64,000 bases of DNA from CAVQGF01 sp045807945 (GTDB lineage: Bacteria > Acidobacteriota > Terriglobia > Terriglobales > Acidobacteriaceae): contig JBJMGI010000018.1 of the NCBI GenBank assembly GCA_045807945.1, forward strand, positions 7,261 to 71,260, written 5' to 3'. The position numbers and the translations under genes are program-made. The notes beneath the pieces were generated by a model. The model was given only the letters and a program-made list of their open reading frames with translations, searched no databases and was not told the origin of the DNA. Below, piece after piece: positions 49,802 to 58,934 of the stretch; positions within the stretch are counted from its first letter, which is position 1; every line of letters begins with the position of its first letter.

Positions 49802-51385
49802 GTGGCCTACAACGACTTGAGAGAGTGGATCGCCGCCCTCGACCGCGCCGGAGAACTGCGCCGCATCAAGGTGGAAGCCGACCCCATCCTCGAGATCACC
49901 GAGATCGCCGACCGCGTCTCGAAAGCAGGACGCCCCGGCCAATCCACTTTGAAGACGTACACCGAGCCCGGCGGCCCGGCACTTTTGTTCGAAAAGATTA
50001 AAGGCCAGCCTGGCGCTAAGGTCCTGATCAACCAGTTCGGTTCGGCCAAGCGCATGAAGCTGGCCCTTGGGGTCGAGTCGCTGGATGAAGTTGCCGGCCG
50101 AATCCATCAGTTCATGGACGTGAAGTCCCCGCAAGGCCTGCTCGGCAAGATAAAGATGCTGCCTATGCTGGCTGAGATGGGGAAGTTCTTCCCGAAAACA
50201 GTCTCCTCCGGCCCGTGCAAAGAGGTCATCAAAAAAGAGAACGCGTCCCTTCTAGATTTTCCTGTCCTGCAATGCTGGCCAAAGGATGCAGGACGCTTCA
50301 TCACGCTCCCGTGCGTGATCACGCGTGACCCGAAAACAGGGAAGCGCAACATGGGCATGTACCGCATGCAGATCTATGACGCGAAGACCGCAGGCATGCA
50401 TTGGCAGCGACAGAAGGTCGGTGCGGAGCACTATCGCGAGTCGATGCGCGCGGCCGCAGCAGGCGGAGACGCAGCGGGCAGCTCCGCCGCCGTGGACATT
50501 ATGGCCCGCTCGTCCGGGGGCTCGGTCTTGGCGGACGGGCCGAAGCCGGCGGGACGCATGGACGTCGCCGTCGCGGTTGGCACCGACCCTGCGCTGACAT
50601 TTTCGGCGATCGTCCCCGCCCCGCCCGACATCGAGGAGTACGTGATAGCGGGCTTCCTGCGACAATCTCCGGTCGAGCTGGTGAAATGCGAGACGGTCGA
50701 CCTCGAAGTTCCGGCGAATGCGGAGATAGTCCTTGAAGGCTACGTAAAGCTCGACGAGCTTCGCACGGAGGGTCCATTCGGCGACCACACCGGTTTCTAT
50801 TCGCTCGCTGATGAATATCCCGTCTTCCACCTGACCTGCGTAACTCATCGCAAAGACCCGATCTACTCGACAACCATTGTCGGCAAACCGCCTATGGAAG
50901 ACGCGTGGATGGGCAAAGCCGTCGAACGGATCTTCCTGCCGCTAATGCGGGTGACTATTCCTGAGATTGTGGACGTGAACCTTCCCGTCGAAGGCGTCTT
51001 CCATAACCTGATGCTGGTCTCGATCAAGAAATCCTACCCCGGCCAGGCGCGCAAAGTGATGAACGCTATCTGGTCGCTTGGACAGGCCATGTTCACGAAG
51101 GTCGTCGTCGTCGTTGATGAGGACGTAGACGTGCAGGACATCGCCGACGTTACTCTGAAAGCTCTTAACCATATCGATCCCGAGCGCGATATACAGTTCA
51201 TGCTCGGCCCAGTTGACTCGCTCGACCACGCCTCGCGGCTTCCGAACTTCGGGTCGAAGATGGGCATTGACGCCACCCGGAAGTGGCCTGCAGAAGGGTT
51301 TATGCGCCCTTGGCCAGACGAGATCCAAATGGACGAAAAGACGAAAGCTTTAGTAGATAAGAAGTGGCGGGAGCTGGGCCTTTAG
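49802..51385 (+). CDS. UbiD-family prenyl-FMN decarboxylase
   Basis: 527 residues with GTG start. UbiD enzymes use prenylated FMN to decarboxylate aromatic or unsaturated acids. The active-site motif EGPFGDHTGFYS carries E323 and D328, matching the acid residues of the family. CETVDLEVPANAEIVLEG and the C-terminal DHASRLPNFGSKMGIDATRKWP are also characteristic. No ubiX (prenyltransferase) gene is in the window. It could act in menaquinone or ubiquinone synthesis or in aromatic metabolism; the sequence does not decide. A DUF1569 gene starts 26 bases after it. Confidence 0.92.
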   Translation: MAYNDLREWIAALDRAGELRRIKVEADPILEITEIADRVSKAGRPGQSTLKTYTEPGGPALLFEKIKGQPGAKVLINQFGSAKRMKLALGVESLDEVAGRIHQFMDVKSPQGLLGKIKMLPMLAEMGKFFPKTVSSGPCKEVIKKENASLLDFPVLQCWPKDAGRFITLPCVITRDPKTGKRNMGMYRMQIYDAKTAGMHWQRQKVGAEHYRESMRAAAAGGDAAGSSAAVDIMARSSGGSVLADGPKPAGRMDVAVAVGTDPALTFSAIVPAPPDIEEYVIAGFLRQSPVELVKCETVDLEVPANAEIVLEGYVKLDELRTEGPFGDHTGFYSLADEYPVFHLTCVTHRKDPIYSTTIVGKPPMEDAWMGKAVERIFLPLMRVTIPEIVDVNLPVEGVFHNLMLVSIKKSYPGQARKVMNAIWSLGQAMFTKVVVVVDEDVDVQDIADVTLKALNHIDPERDIQFMLGPVDSLDHASRLPNFGSKMGIDATRKWPAEGFMRPWPDEIQMDEKTKALVDKKWRELGL

Positions 51386-51411
51386 GCCGGGCAATCGAAG
51401 GAAGACCTCCG

Positions 51412-51858
51412 GTGAAGACTCTTTACGATTCGTCATCAGTCAACGCGCTAAAGCAGCGAATTGCACTGCTCAAGCCTGAGAGCAAGGCGCTTTGGGGAAA
51501 GATGAATGCCCCACAAGCCCTGGCACACTGCTCTGCTGCGATGGAGACGGCGGTCGGAGATCTGCGTCCACCACGTATGTTTATCGGTCGCGTCATTGGA
51601 CCAATCGTGAAGAGCAAGGTGCTTCGCGAGCCCTTGGGGCGCAATGCCCCAACCGCGAAAATATTTGTCGTTAGTGATGAACGAGACCTGCGCAATGAGG
51701 GTGAGCGGCTCTCGCAATTGGTGGACCGCTTTGCGTCCGCCGGGAAAGCCGGGTGCACTACGCATCCACACACTTTCTTTGGCCGTATGACCGCCGACGA
51801 GTGGGGCATCCTGATGTACAAACATATCGATCATCACCTGCAACAGTTCGGGGTATGA
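51412..51858 (+). CDS. DUF1569 protein (DinB-like fold)
   Basis: 148 residues from GTG 51412, with AAGGAAG about eight bases upstream. Helical bundle features of DUF1569/DinB-like proteins: LWGKMNAPQALAHCSAAMETAVGD near the N-terminus and a C-terminal MTADEWGILMYKHIDHHLQQFGV. The histidines H59 (in AHC) and the HIDHH cluster could bind a metal, as in DinB-fold enzymes. Function unknown. It is probably cotranscribed with the UbiD gene. Confidence 0.82.
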   Translation: MKTLYDSSSVNALKQRIALLKPESKALWGKMNAPQALAHCSAAMETAVGDLRPPRMFIGRVIGPIVKSKVLREPLGRNAPTAKIFVVSDERDLRNEGERLSQLVDRFASAGKAGCTTHPHTFFGRMTADEWGILMYKHIDHHLQQFGV

Positions 51859-51904
51859 CCCCGGTACTCGCCACCCGGGACTCCATCATTTATACTGACC
51901 AAAC

Positions 51905-52414
51905 ATGCAAGTTCTGAAAGACATTGCCGCTATCGCGAAGGGAATGAGCGTCACCTTCCGCGAGATGTTCCAACCCACGGTGGTTGAGAATTATCCCGAT
52001 GGCGACGGTCCTCTGAGAGGCGCCAAGTTCGAGGAGCGCTTCCGCGGCGTACATGTCCTGCAGCGCGACGAGAACGGACTCGAGAAGTGCGTGGCCTGCT
52101 TCCTGTGCGCGGCAGCGTGCCCGTCGAATTGCATTTATATCGAAGCGGCCGAGAATACGGCCGAGCGCCGCATCTCTGGCGCCGAGCGTTACGCCAAGGT
52201 CTATAACATCGATTACAACCGCTGCATCTTCTGCGGATACTGCGTTGAGGCCTGCCCCACGGACGCCATCACGCATGGGCACGGGTTTGAGATCGCTACC
52301 ATGAACGCTACCAACTTGGTCTATCGCAAAGAGCAGATGCTTGCGCCCATGCCGGCCTACCAGGGCCAGAATGCGGCCTTCAGCATGTCGGACCAGGAGA
52401 AGATAGGACGATAG
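51905..52414 (+). CDS. nuoI: NADH-quinone oxidoreductase subunit I
   Basis: 169 residues. Two [4Fe-4S] motifs: C62, C65, C68, C72 (CVACFLCAAACP) and C107, C110, C113, C117 (CIFCGYCVEACP). Their spacing and the N-terminal amphipathic part MQVLKDIAAIAKGMSVTFREMF are those of complex I subunit I, which carries clusters N6a and N6b toward the quinone site. None of the other nuo genes is adjacent, so this is a separate copy or a split operon. TATACT lies nine bases before the start codon and may mean a near-leaderless transcript. Confidence 0.93.
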   Translation: MQVLKDIAAIAKGMSVTFREMFQPTVVENYPDGDGPLRGAKFEERFRGVHVLQRDENGLEKCVACFLCAAACPSNCIYIEAAENTAERRISGAERYAKVYNIDYNRCIFCGYCVEACPTDAITHGHGFEIATMNATNLVYRKEQMLAPMPAYQGQNAAFSMSDQEKIGR

Positions 52415-52435
52415 GCGCAGAAGAATCTGGATCAC

Positions 52436-52463
52436 AATGCGCCGCCACAAACGGCGCATTTTT
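52436..52463 (+). terminator. Hairpin terminator after nuoI
   Basis: 9-bp stem AATGCGCCG/CGGCGCATT, 7-base loop, T5 tail, 21 bases after the nuoI stop and just before metH. Confidence 0.82.
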
Positions 52464-52475
52464 CGTTTAAGACCA

Positions 52476-55400
52476 ATGTCAGACTTCCTCAAAACCGTTG
52501 CCGAGCGCGTCGTTGTCTATGACGGCGCGATGGGCACTTCTATCCAAAAGCACAACCTTAGTGTGGACGACTATTGGGGCAAAGAAGGGTGCAGCGAGAT
52601 CCTGGTGCTCAGCAAGCCAGATGTGATTCGCGGCATTCACGCCAGCTATCTCGAAGTCGGTGCGGACGTGGTTGAGACCAACACCTTCGGCGCGACTTCG
52701 ATCGTGCTCGGCGAATACGACCTGCAGGACAAAGTTCGCGAGATCAACATCGCCGCCGTGAAGCTCGCGCGCGAAGCCGCCGATTCGTTCAACGGAAGGA
52801 AGCGCTTCGTTGCCGGTTCGATCGGCCCGTCGACCAAGCTGCCGTCGCTGAACCACATCTCCTGGGACGCCATGCTCGCCGCTTTTGAAGAGCAGGCACT
52901 CGCACTGATTGAAGGCGGAGTCGATGTCCTGCTGATTGAGACCTCGCAGGACCTGCTACAAACGAAGTGCGCCATCGCCGCCGTGTTCGACGCGATGCAC
53001 AAAGCCGGGAAGCGCTTGCCGGTGACCGCGCAGGTCACGCTCGAAGCCACCGGGTCGATGCTGCTTGGTACCGAGATCGGCGCCGCGCAGACCGCGCTTG
53101 AAACCTACGACATCGACATCATCGGGCTGAACTGCGCCACCGGGCCGCGCGAGATGAATGATGCCGTCCGGTTCCTTTGCCACAACTCGACCAAAGAGAT
53201 CTCCGTGCTGCCCAATGCCGGCTTGCCGCAAAATGAAGGCGGACGCGCGGTCTATAAGCTGACTCCTCAGGAGCTAGCGGACTTCCACCATCGCTTCGTT
53301 ACGGAGTACGGCGCGCGGATAGTCGGCGGATGCTGTGGCACCACGCCCGAGCACATCAAGGCCGTGGTCGAAAAAGTTGGCAACGCACAGCCGGCGAAGC
53401 GAGATGTCGAGCCGATCGCCGCCGCGGCGAGTGCATACACATCCGTCCCACTCGACCTTGATCCTAAGCCGCTGATCGTTGCCGAGGAAATGAACACTAC
53501 CACTCGGCTCGAGACCTTCCGCAATCTCGTCCGCAGCCAGAACTACGACGAGATCCTTGCGACGGCGAAGCGCCTGGTTGGCCACGGCTCCCACATGCTC
53601 GACCTTTGCTGCGCGGTCGTCGGTGAAGACGAGAAGGGATACATCACTTCGGTGCTCGAAAAGATTGCGACGCGCGTTCCCGCGCCCATCCTCATCGATT
53701 CAACCGAAGCCGACGTGATCGAGGAGGCGCTCAAACGCGTTCCCGGCAAGGCCATCATCAACTCCATCAATCTGGAAGATGGTGAGAAGCGGACATCGCA
53801 AGTGCTGCCCATGGCGAAGCGGTATGGGGCAGCTGTCATCGCGCTCACCATCGACGAGCAGGGAATGGCGCTCACAGCCGACAGGAAGGTCGCGATCGCC
53901 AAGCGCATCTTTGATCTTGCCACCAAGAAGTACGGAATTCGACCAGTAGACCTGATCTTCGATTCGCTAACGCTCCCTATTTCAACCGGACAGGAAGACT
54001 ATCGGACGGCAGGAATTGAGACGCTTGAAGCCGTGCGCCGGATCAAAGAAGAGCTCCCCGAAGTGAACACTATCCTTGGAGTCAGCAATATCTCCTTCGG
54101 GCTGAGCACTTACTCGCGGCAGGTGCTGAACAGCGTCTTCATGCACGAAGCCGTGAACAATGGCCTCGACATGGCTATTGTCAATTACTCCAAAATCTAT
54201 CCGTTGTACAAGATTCCTCAAGCAGAGGTTGAACTCGCAAAGCGACTCATCTACTACGACCAGAGCCACGGCGACCCGCTACAGGTCTACATGGCTCACT
54301 TCTCCGGCACGAAGAAAAAGGCTGACGCAACCCAGGAAGAGGTCGAAAAGCTAACTGTAGAAGAGCAGCTCAAGCACCTGATCATCAACGGCGAAAAAGC
54401 CATCGGTGCGGGGGTACACCGCCGCTCACTGGAGCAGGTGCTCGATTCCGGCCTCGAAAAGTACACCCCGCTTGACCTGATCAACAACGTGCTGCTCGAT
54501 GGCATGAAGACTGTCGGCGACCTCTTCGGCGCTCGCAAGATGCAGCTGCCTTCGGTGCTCGACTCCGCTTCCGTCATGAAGGGAGCCGTCGCGTACCTCG
54601 AGCCGAAGATGGAGAAAGCAGCGGGCTCGCAGAAGGGAACCATCGTCCTCGCGACCGTGAAGGGCGACGTCCACGACATTGGCAAAAATCTGGTTGACAT
54701 CATCCTTAGCAATAACGGCTTCCGCGTCGTGAACCTGGGCATCAAGCAAGCTGCAGACACTATCATCGCGGCTGCGCAGCGCGAAAAAGCTGACGCGGTC
54801 GGGCTGAGCGGCCTGCTGGTGAAGTCGACTTTGGAGATGAAGTACGTGCTCCAGGACCTGGAGACGCAGAAGCTCGCCTTCCCGGTCATCTGCGGCGGCG
54901 CGGCTCTCACGCGCAAGTATGTAGAAGACGATTTGCGCCGCGAATACTCGTCCTCAGTCTTCTACGCTGACGATGCTTTCGCAGGGCTGCACATCATGGA
55001 AGATATTTCGGGGAACGGTGATAAGCGCCAGCGGCGGCTTGAGGAAGGTCGCGAAGTGAAGACGTTTGCGCGTCCGCAGGTAGCTACCGCAACAGAAGCA
55101 TCGCAGGAACGCTCAACGGCGATTGATCCCTCTCCGAATATTCCAACGCCCTCCTCGTTCGGAGTTCGCGTCCGCCACGATTTCGATCTGCCCGAGATCT
55201 TTACCTATCTGAACGAGACCGCTCTCTTCAAGAACCAATGGCAGCTGAAGACCGCCTCAGCGAACGATTATCTGCGCCTGGTCGAAGAAAAGTACCGGCC
55301 GGTGCTGCGCGATTTGAAGAAAGAGATGCTCGAGGCCGGCTGGTTCCACCCTAAGGCTGTGTTCGGCTTTTGGCCCTGCAATGGCGAAGGCAATGACGTG

Positions 55401-55931
55401 GTTCTCTATGACGCGAGCGGCTCTGGCAAAGAAGTTCAGCGGATCACATTCCCGCGTCAGCGCGAAGGCCGCAAACTCTGCATCTCAGACTTCTTCCTGC
55501 CCGCTGATTCCGGCCGCAAGGACGTGATCGGGCTGTCGTGTGTCACCATCGGAGAGCGCGCGTCCGTTGAAACCAAGAAGCTGTTCGACGCCGGAGAATT
55601 CACGAAGTACCTATACGTTCACGGATTGGGCGTGGAGACTGCCGAGGCGCTTGCGGAGTACGTGCACAAGCTCATGCGAGAGGATCTCGGAATCGGCGGC
55701 GAGGATGCGGCGCGCATCAGTGACCTTTTCCATCAAAAGTATCGCGGGTCGCGTTACTCGTTCGGCTATCCAGCGTGCCCGAACCTGGAAGACCAAGTGA
55801 AGATCTTCGCGCTGCTAAAGCCGGAAGAGAACATCGGGGTACGCCTGACCAGTGGCTTCCAGCTTGAGCCGGAGCAGTCAACTTCTGCGCTCGTGGTCCA
55901 TCATCCCCAAGCCAAGTATTTCGTAGCCTGA
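52476..55931 (+). CDS. metH: Cobalamin-dependent methionine synthase MetH
   Basis: 1151 residues from ATG 52476; an earlier in-frame ATG at 52437 falls inside the terminator hairpin and is rejected. Domains in order: homocysteine-binding barrel (about 1-300, zinc cysteines in GLNCATGP and GGCCGTTPEH), pterin-binding barrel (about 330-600), helical cap and cobalamin domain (about 620-860, GDVHDIGKN with H733 as the lower cobalt ligand), AdoMet reactivation domain (about 920-1150, RYSFGYPACP). The pterin barrel begins AEEMNTTTRLETF instead of the common GERTN form, a divergence worth noting. Confidence 0.94.
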   Translation: MSDFLKTVAERVVVYDGAMGTSIQKHNLSVDDYWGKEGCSEILVLSKPDVIRGIHASYLEVGADVVETNTFGATSIVLGEYDLQDKVREINIAAVKLAREAADSFNGRKRFVAGSIGPSTKLPSLNHISWDAMLAAFEEQALALIEGGVDVLLIETSQDLLQTKCAIAAVFDAMHKAGKRLPVTAQVTLEATGSMLLGTEIGAAQTALETYDIDIIGLNCATGPREMNDAVRFLCHNSTKEISVLPNAGLPQNEGGRAVYKLTPQELADFHHRFVTEYGARIVGGCCGTTPEHIKAVVEKVGNAQPAKRDVEPIAAAASAYTSVPLDLDPKPLIVAEEMNTTTRLETFRNLVRSQNYDEILATAKRLVGHGSHMLDLCCAVVGEDEKGYITSVLEKIATRVPAPILIDSTEADVIEEALKRVPGKAIINSINLEDGEKRTSQVLPMAKRYGAAVIALTIDEQGMALTADRKVAIAKRIFDLATKKYGIRPVDLIFDSLTLPISTGQEDYRTAGIETLEAVRRIKEELPEVNTILGVSNISFGLSTYSRQVLNSVFMHEAVNNGLDMAIVNYSKIYPLYKIPQAEVELAKRLIYYDQSHGDPLQVYMAHFSGTKKKADATQEEVEKLTVEEQLKHLIINGEKAIGAGVHRRSLEQVLDSGLEKYTPLDLINNVLLDGMKTVGDLFGARKMQLPSVLDSASVMKGAVAYLEPKMEKAAGSQKGTIVLATVKGDVHDIGKNLVDIILSNNGFRVVNLGIKQAADTIIAAAQREKADAVGLSGLLVKSTLEMKYVLQDLETQKLAFPVICGGAALTRKYVEDDLRREYSSSVFYADDAFAGLHIMEDISGNGDKRQRRLEEGREVKTFARPQVATATEASQERSTAIDPSPNIPTPSSFGVRVRHDFDLPEIFTYLNETALFKNQWQLKTASANDYLRLVEEKYRPVLRDLKKEMLEAGWFHPKAVFGFWPCNGEGNDVVLYDASGSGKEVQRITFPRQREGRKLCISDFFLPADSGRKDVIGLSCVTIGERASVETKKLFDAGEFTKYLYVHGLGVETAEALAEYVHKLMREDLGIGGEDAARISDLFHQKYRGSRYSFGYPACPNLEDQVKIFALLKPEENIGVRLTSGFQLEPEQSTSALVVHHPQAKYFVA

Positions 55932-55932
55932 G

Positions 55933-57126
55933 TCAGGCCGACTGGCCGCGGCTCTTCGCTCCTGAAGCAAGCTCGTAATACAGGTGTTTTATCTCCTGCA
56001 GCAACCGCTCACTCGTCCAATTCTGGCGAGCACGTGCCTGCCCAGCCTGTCCCATAGATTCGCGCATGCCGGGGTTGTTCGCCAAGTCCCCCAGGCAGCG
56101 GGTAATGGTGGCAGCATCGCTCGCCACAATAAATCCGTTTTTCGCTTTACGGATCCCATCCTCCGCCGCTTGTAAGCCGACAGCCAGTTCCGAGGTTCCG
56201 CCGGCATCGGTAGCAACGAAAGGTTTGGCCGCGAACATGGCCTCAACAAGGGAAGTCGGCGTGCCTTCGTTGACCGACGTCATCAACACGAGGTCGCAGG
56301 CCCTCACCAGAGACGAGACGTCCTGCTGCCACCCGAGCATACGCAGGTTGCCGCAATCTCGCGTCAGTTCTTCGAATCGTGACCGCAGCGGCCCGTCGCC
56401 AGCGACCATAAACACGAGTTCGCTGTTACCAGAAGCCTCCTTCACCGTCTCCGCAAGTAGCTCGATTCCTTTGATCGGGACCATACGCCCCATCCAGAGC
56501 ACTGCCGTCTGATCCCGTTTCAGGTTCAGCTCCGCCCGGACTTCTGCCGACGAACGCGGCGATTCCTCCCAGTCAAAGCCGTTTCTGATCACCTGAATCT
56601 TTTCTTTTCCGACGACCCTGTATACGTCTGCAAGCTCGCGGGCCTGCCCTTCTGAGACAGTCACGATGCGAGTGGTGAAGCGTGCGAGAAAGCGTTCGAT
56701 CCCCAGGTAGGCACGCGTCTTCACCTTTCCGAAGTAGCCGGAGAAGACATGTCCGTGAAAGGTATGCACGCGTACTGGAACTCGGGCGAGAACCGCAGCA
56801 ACACGCCCCAGCGTACCCGCCTTAGCTGTGTGGGTATGAACGATCTGCGGCCTCTCGCGGCGCAGAATGCGATAGATGAAAACTAGTGAGCGCAAGTCAG
56901 AGAAAAGACGCACCGGCCTCGACATAGAATCGATGGAGTAGACGCCTTCGCTCGACCCGAGGAGGTAGCTCATGTCCTTCTCGCCGGAATCGGGGCGGCC
57001 GGTGATGAGCACCGTCTTGAATTCGGGACGCAGCCGCTCATGCAAGAGACACGCCTGTCGAGCAGGCCCACCAACGTTCAGCCGGCCGATGATGCGTACC
57101 ACTTTCAGGGGAGCCTTTGCAGACAT
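55933..57126 (-). CDS. GT4-family glycosyltransferase
   Basis: 397 residues with a GT-B fold. The N-terminal RIIGRLNVGGPARQACLLHERL is the acceptor-side Gly loop. In the C-terminal half are VLWMGRMVPIKG, the nucleotide-sugar phosphate site, and the E-x7-E type motif NEGTPTSLVEAM. It retains the configuration of the sugar and adds it to a lipid-linked or other glycan. Starts 14 bases after the WecA-like fusion gene, in one operon with the epimerase. Its stop lies one base from the convergent metH stop. Confidence 0.9.
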   Translation of the reverse strand: MSAKAPLKVVRIIGRLNVGGPARQACLLHERLRPEFKTVLITGRPDSGEKDMSYLLGSSEGVYSIDSMSRPVRLFSDLRSLVFIYRILRRERPQIVHTHTAKAGTLGRVAAVLARVPVRVHTFHGHVFSGYFGKVKTRAYLGIERFLARFTTRIVTVSEGQARELADVYRVVGKEKIQVIRNGFDWEESPRSSAEVRAELNLKRDQTAVLWMGRMVPIKGIELLAETVKEASGNSELVFMVAGDGPLRSRFEELTRDCGNLRMLGWQQDVSSLVRACDLVLMTSVNEGTPTSLVEAMFAAKPFVATDAGGTSELAVGLQAAEDGIRKAKNGFIVASDAATITRCLGDLANNPGMRESMGQAGQARARQNWTSERLLQEIKHLYYELASGAKSRGQSA

Positions 57127-57140
57127 GCGAATGGACGATA

Positions 57141-58934
57141 TCAGTCTGGGAGATTGCCGGAGAATTCAGACGACTCAGAGGCGAGACTGAGCGACTCCAG
57201 TGAGAAATGGAAGCGGCTGGTGCCAACGTTCTGAGCGGCGCAAACCTCCATCACAAAATCGCGAACCGCCGCCGGACAGTCGGGTAGCAGCGCAGCGCCA
57301 GCGATCTCTTGCTTGGCGAGCAATGCTTCTAACTCGGTGAAGGGGATGACGGGGATTCCCATAACGTAATCGATGCCGCTGATGAACTCCGGCCCCGGAC
57401 TCAAGATTGCGACAATCTTGCTACCCGGGTGCTTCCACTCGAAGTAGCGGTGAAAAAACTCCGCGCTCATTCCGCCGACCAGGATGAACTGCTTGCTGGG
57501 ATGGCTGATCAGCGCGTCATCGAAGATGCGGCTGGCAAGGCGTGCCATGGTGAGCATCGCGATCGAGAGAACCGCGTCCATCACCAGCACGGTGCGGGAA
57601 ACTTCTTGCAGGCGCGTCATGAACGCCAGCACCGTGATGAGGATCATGGAACCCATAAGACAGGCCTTCACGATGGGATAGATGTCGCGAAGAGTTCGCA
57701 CCTGCCATTCACGCCGATAGACGGAATAAACACCGAGAAGCGGGATCTTAATGGCGATAGATAGCGCTGCAACGAGGAAAAAGGCAGAGAGAGTTGCAGC
57801 CGGCATGCTCTCAAAGCGCATCAGCAATGAAAAATACAACGACAAAACCAGCAGGCCGGCGTCAGTGAAGACCACGGCTGCGCGCTTGGTTATCGAGTCC
57901 AGCAACTGCGGTATAGCGAGAGTAAATACGTTGGTGCGCGACAGCCATTCCCGCGGCAGCTGCAATTTCGCGAGATAGAGCCAGAACAGGGCAGCAATCA
58001 CCAGAAACAGGATCATCAGCCCGGGGCCGAGCTCGGGAAACTTCGTCTTCCAGAGATAAGCGACCATGCCGCTGGCTGCGGCAATCGCATAAAGCGTGAG
58101 GACGGCCTTGCGGTCGCTCAGGCCGAGCATTACCAAACGGTGCGAGGTGTGGTCCTTTGCGCCGGCGGAAATCGCGCGCCCGTTCAGGCGGCGCGTGACG
58201 CTGACTAGCGCCATGTCGAAGAGTGGAAGGAAGAAGACGAGCGCTGGAACAAACAAGATTGATATCGTGCTCGAAATGCGCTGAGCGCTCAGCACCGAGA
58301 AACACGCGAGCAGGAAGCCGACCAGCAAACTGCCGGTGTCGCCCATGAAGATCTTAGCGGGATAAAAGTTGAATACGAGAAAGCCCAGCAGAATGCCGGC
58401 GAACGCCATGGCCAGCCACGACAATGGATCATGCGGCGCGCTCAGGATTAGCGCGGTATTCAGGGCGGTGATCAGGCCGACGCCGGGCGAAAGGCCATCC
58501 ATGTTATCGAGCAGGTTGAAGGCGTTAGTGATGGCGACCAGCCAGAATATCGTGAACGCCACGTTCGCGGTATTGGAGACGAACAGCGGGTAGACGATTC
58601 CCGCCCATGTCGCCGCCGCTGCGATAACAATTTGAGTCCCGAATTTTGCCCACGCCGGCGCTTGGAATAAGTCGTCGGCAAGGCCCAGGAACGCCATGCA
58701 GGCGCTGAGTGCAACCACGACCTGCAAACGTATTGGAAGATGGAGCAGGGCAGCTGCGGCAAGCAACGTCAGAATAATCGGCACGCCACCGAATTTGGCT
58801 ACTGGCTTTCGCGCCCACCGGTCGCTACGGGGCTCGAATACCCACTTTCGTTGGCGCGCGAAGGCGATAGTCAGGGCGGTCAAGAGACAGCAAACGACTG
58901 CGCTGATACCCGCAATCGCGAACAAGCGGATCAA
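57141..58934 (-). CDS. WecA/MraY-type sugar-phosphate transferase fused to a WbpM/CapD-like membrane and nucleotide-binding region
   Basis: 597 residues with TTG start overlapping the epimerase stop by four bases. N-terminal part (about 1-330): polyprenyl-phosphate sugar-1-phosphate transferase with DDLFQAPAWAKFG, NAFNLLDNMDGLSPG, FMGDTGSLLVGF and HTSHRLVMLG, about ten membrane helices. C-terminal part (about 340-597): four more helices (VFTDAGLLVLSLYFSLLMRFE) and a Rossmann-like segment (FILVGGMSAEFFHRY) as at the N-terminus of WbpM/CapD dehydratases, but the catalytic dehydratase domain is missing. Likely starts a lipid-linked glycan. Confidence 0.82.
   Translation of the reverse strand: MIRLFAIAGISAVVCCLLTALTIAFARQRKWVFEPRSDRWARKPVAKFGGVPIILTLLAAAALLHLPIRLQVVVALSACMAFLGLADDLFQAPAWAKFGTQIVIAAAATWAGIVYPLFVSNTANVAFTIFWLVAITNAFNLLDNMDGLSPGVGLITALNTALILSAPHDPLSWLAMAFAGILLGFLVFNFYPAKIFMGDTGSLLVGFLLACFSVLSAQRISSTISILFVPALVFFLPLFDMALVSVTRRLNGRAISAGAKDHTSHRLVMLGLSDRKAVLTLYAIAAASGMVAYLWKTKFPELGPGLMILFLVIAALFWLYLAKLQLPREWLSRTNVFTLAIPQLLDSITKRAAVVFTDAGLLVLSLYFSLLMRFESMPAATLSAFFLVAALSIAIKIPLLGVYSVYRREWQVRTLRDIYPIVKACLMGSMILITVLAFMTRLQEVSRTVLVMDAVLSIAMLTMARLASRIFDDALISHPSKQFILVGGMSAEFFHRYFEWKHPGSKIVAILSPGPEFISGIDYVMGIPVIPFTELEALLAKQEIAGAALLPDCPAAVRDFVMEVCAAQNVGTSRFHFSLESLSLASESSEFSGNLPD

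Noticed and set aside
52415..52475. SAM or cobalamin riboswitch before metH
   Set aside because: Only about 60 bases are free and they hold the nuoI terminator hairpin; no room for a riboswitch fold.
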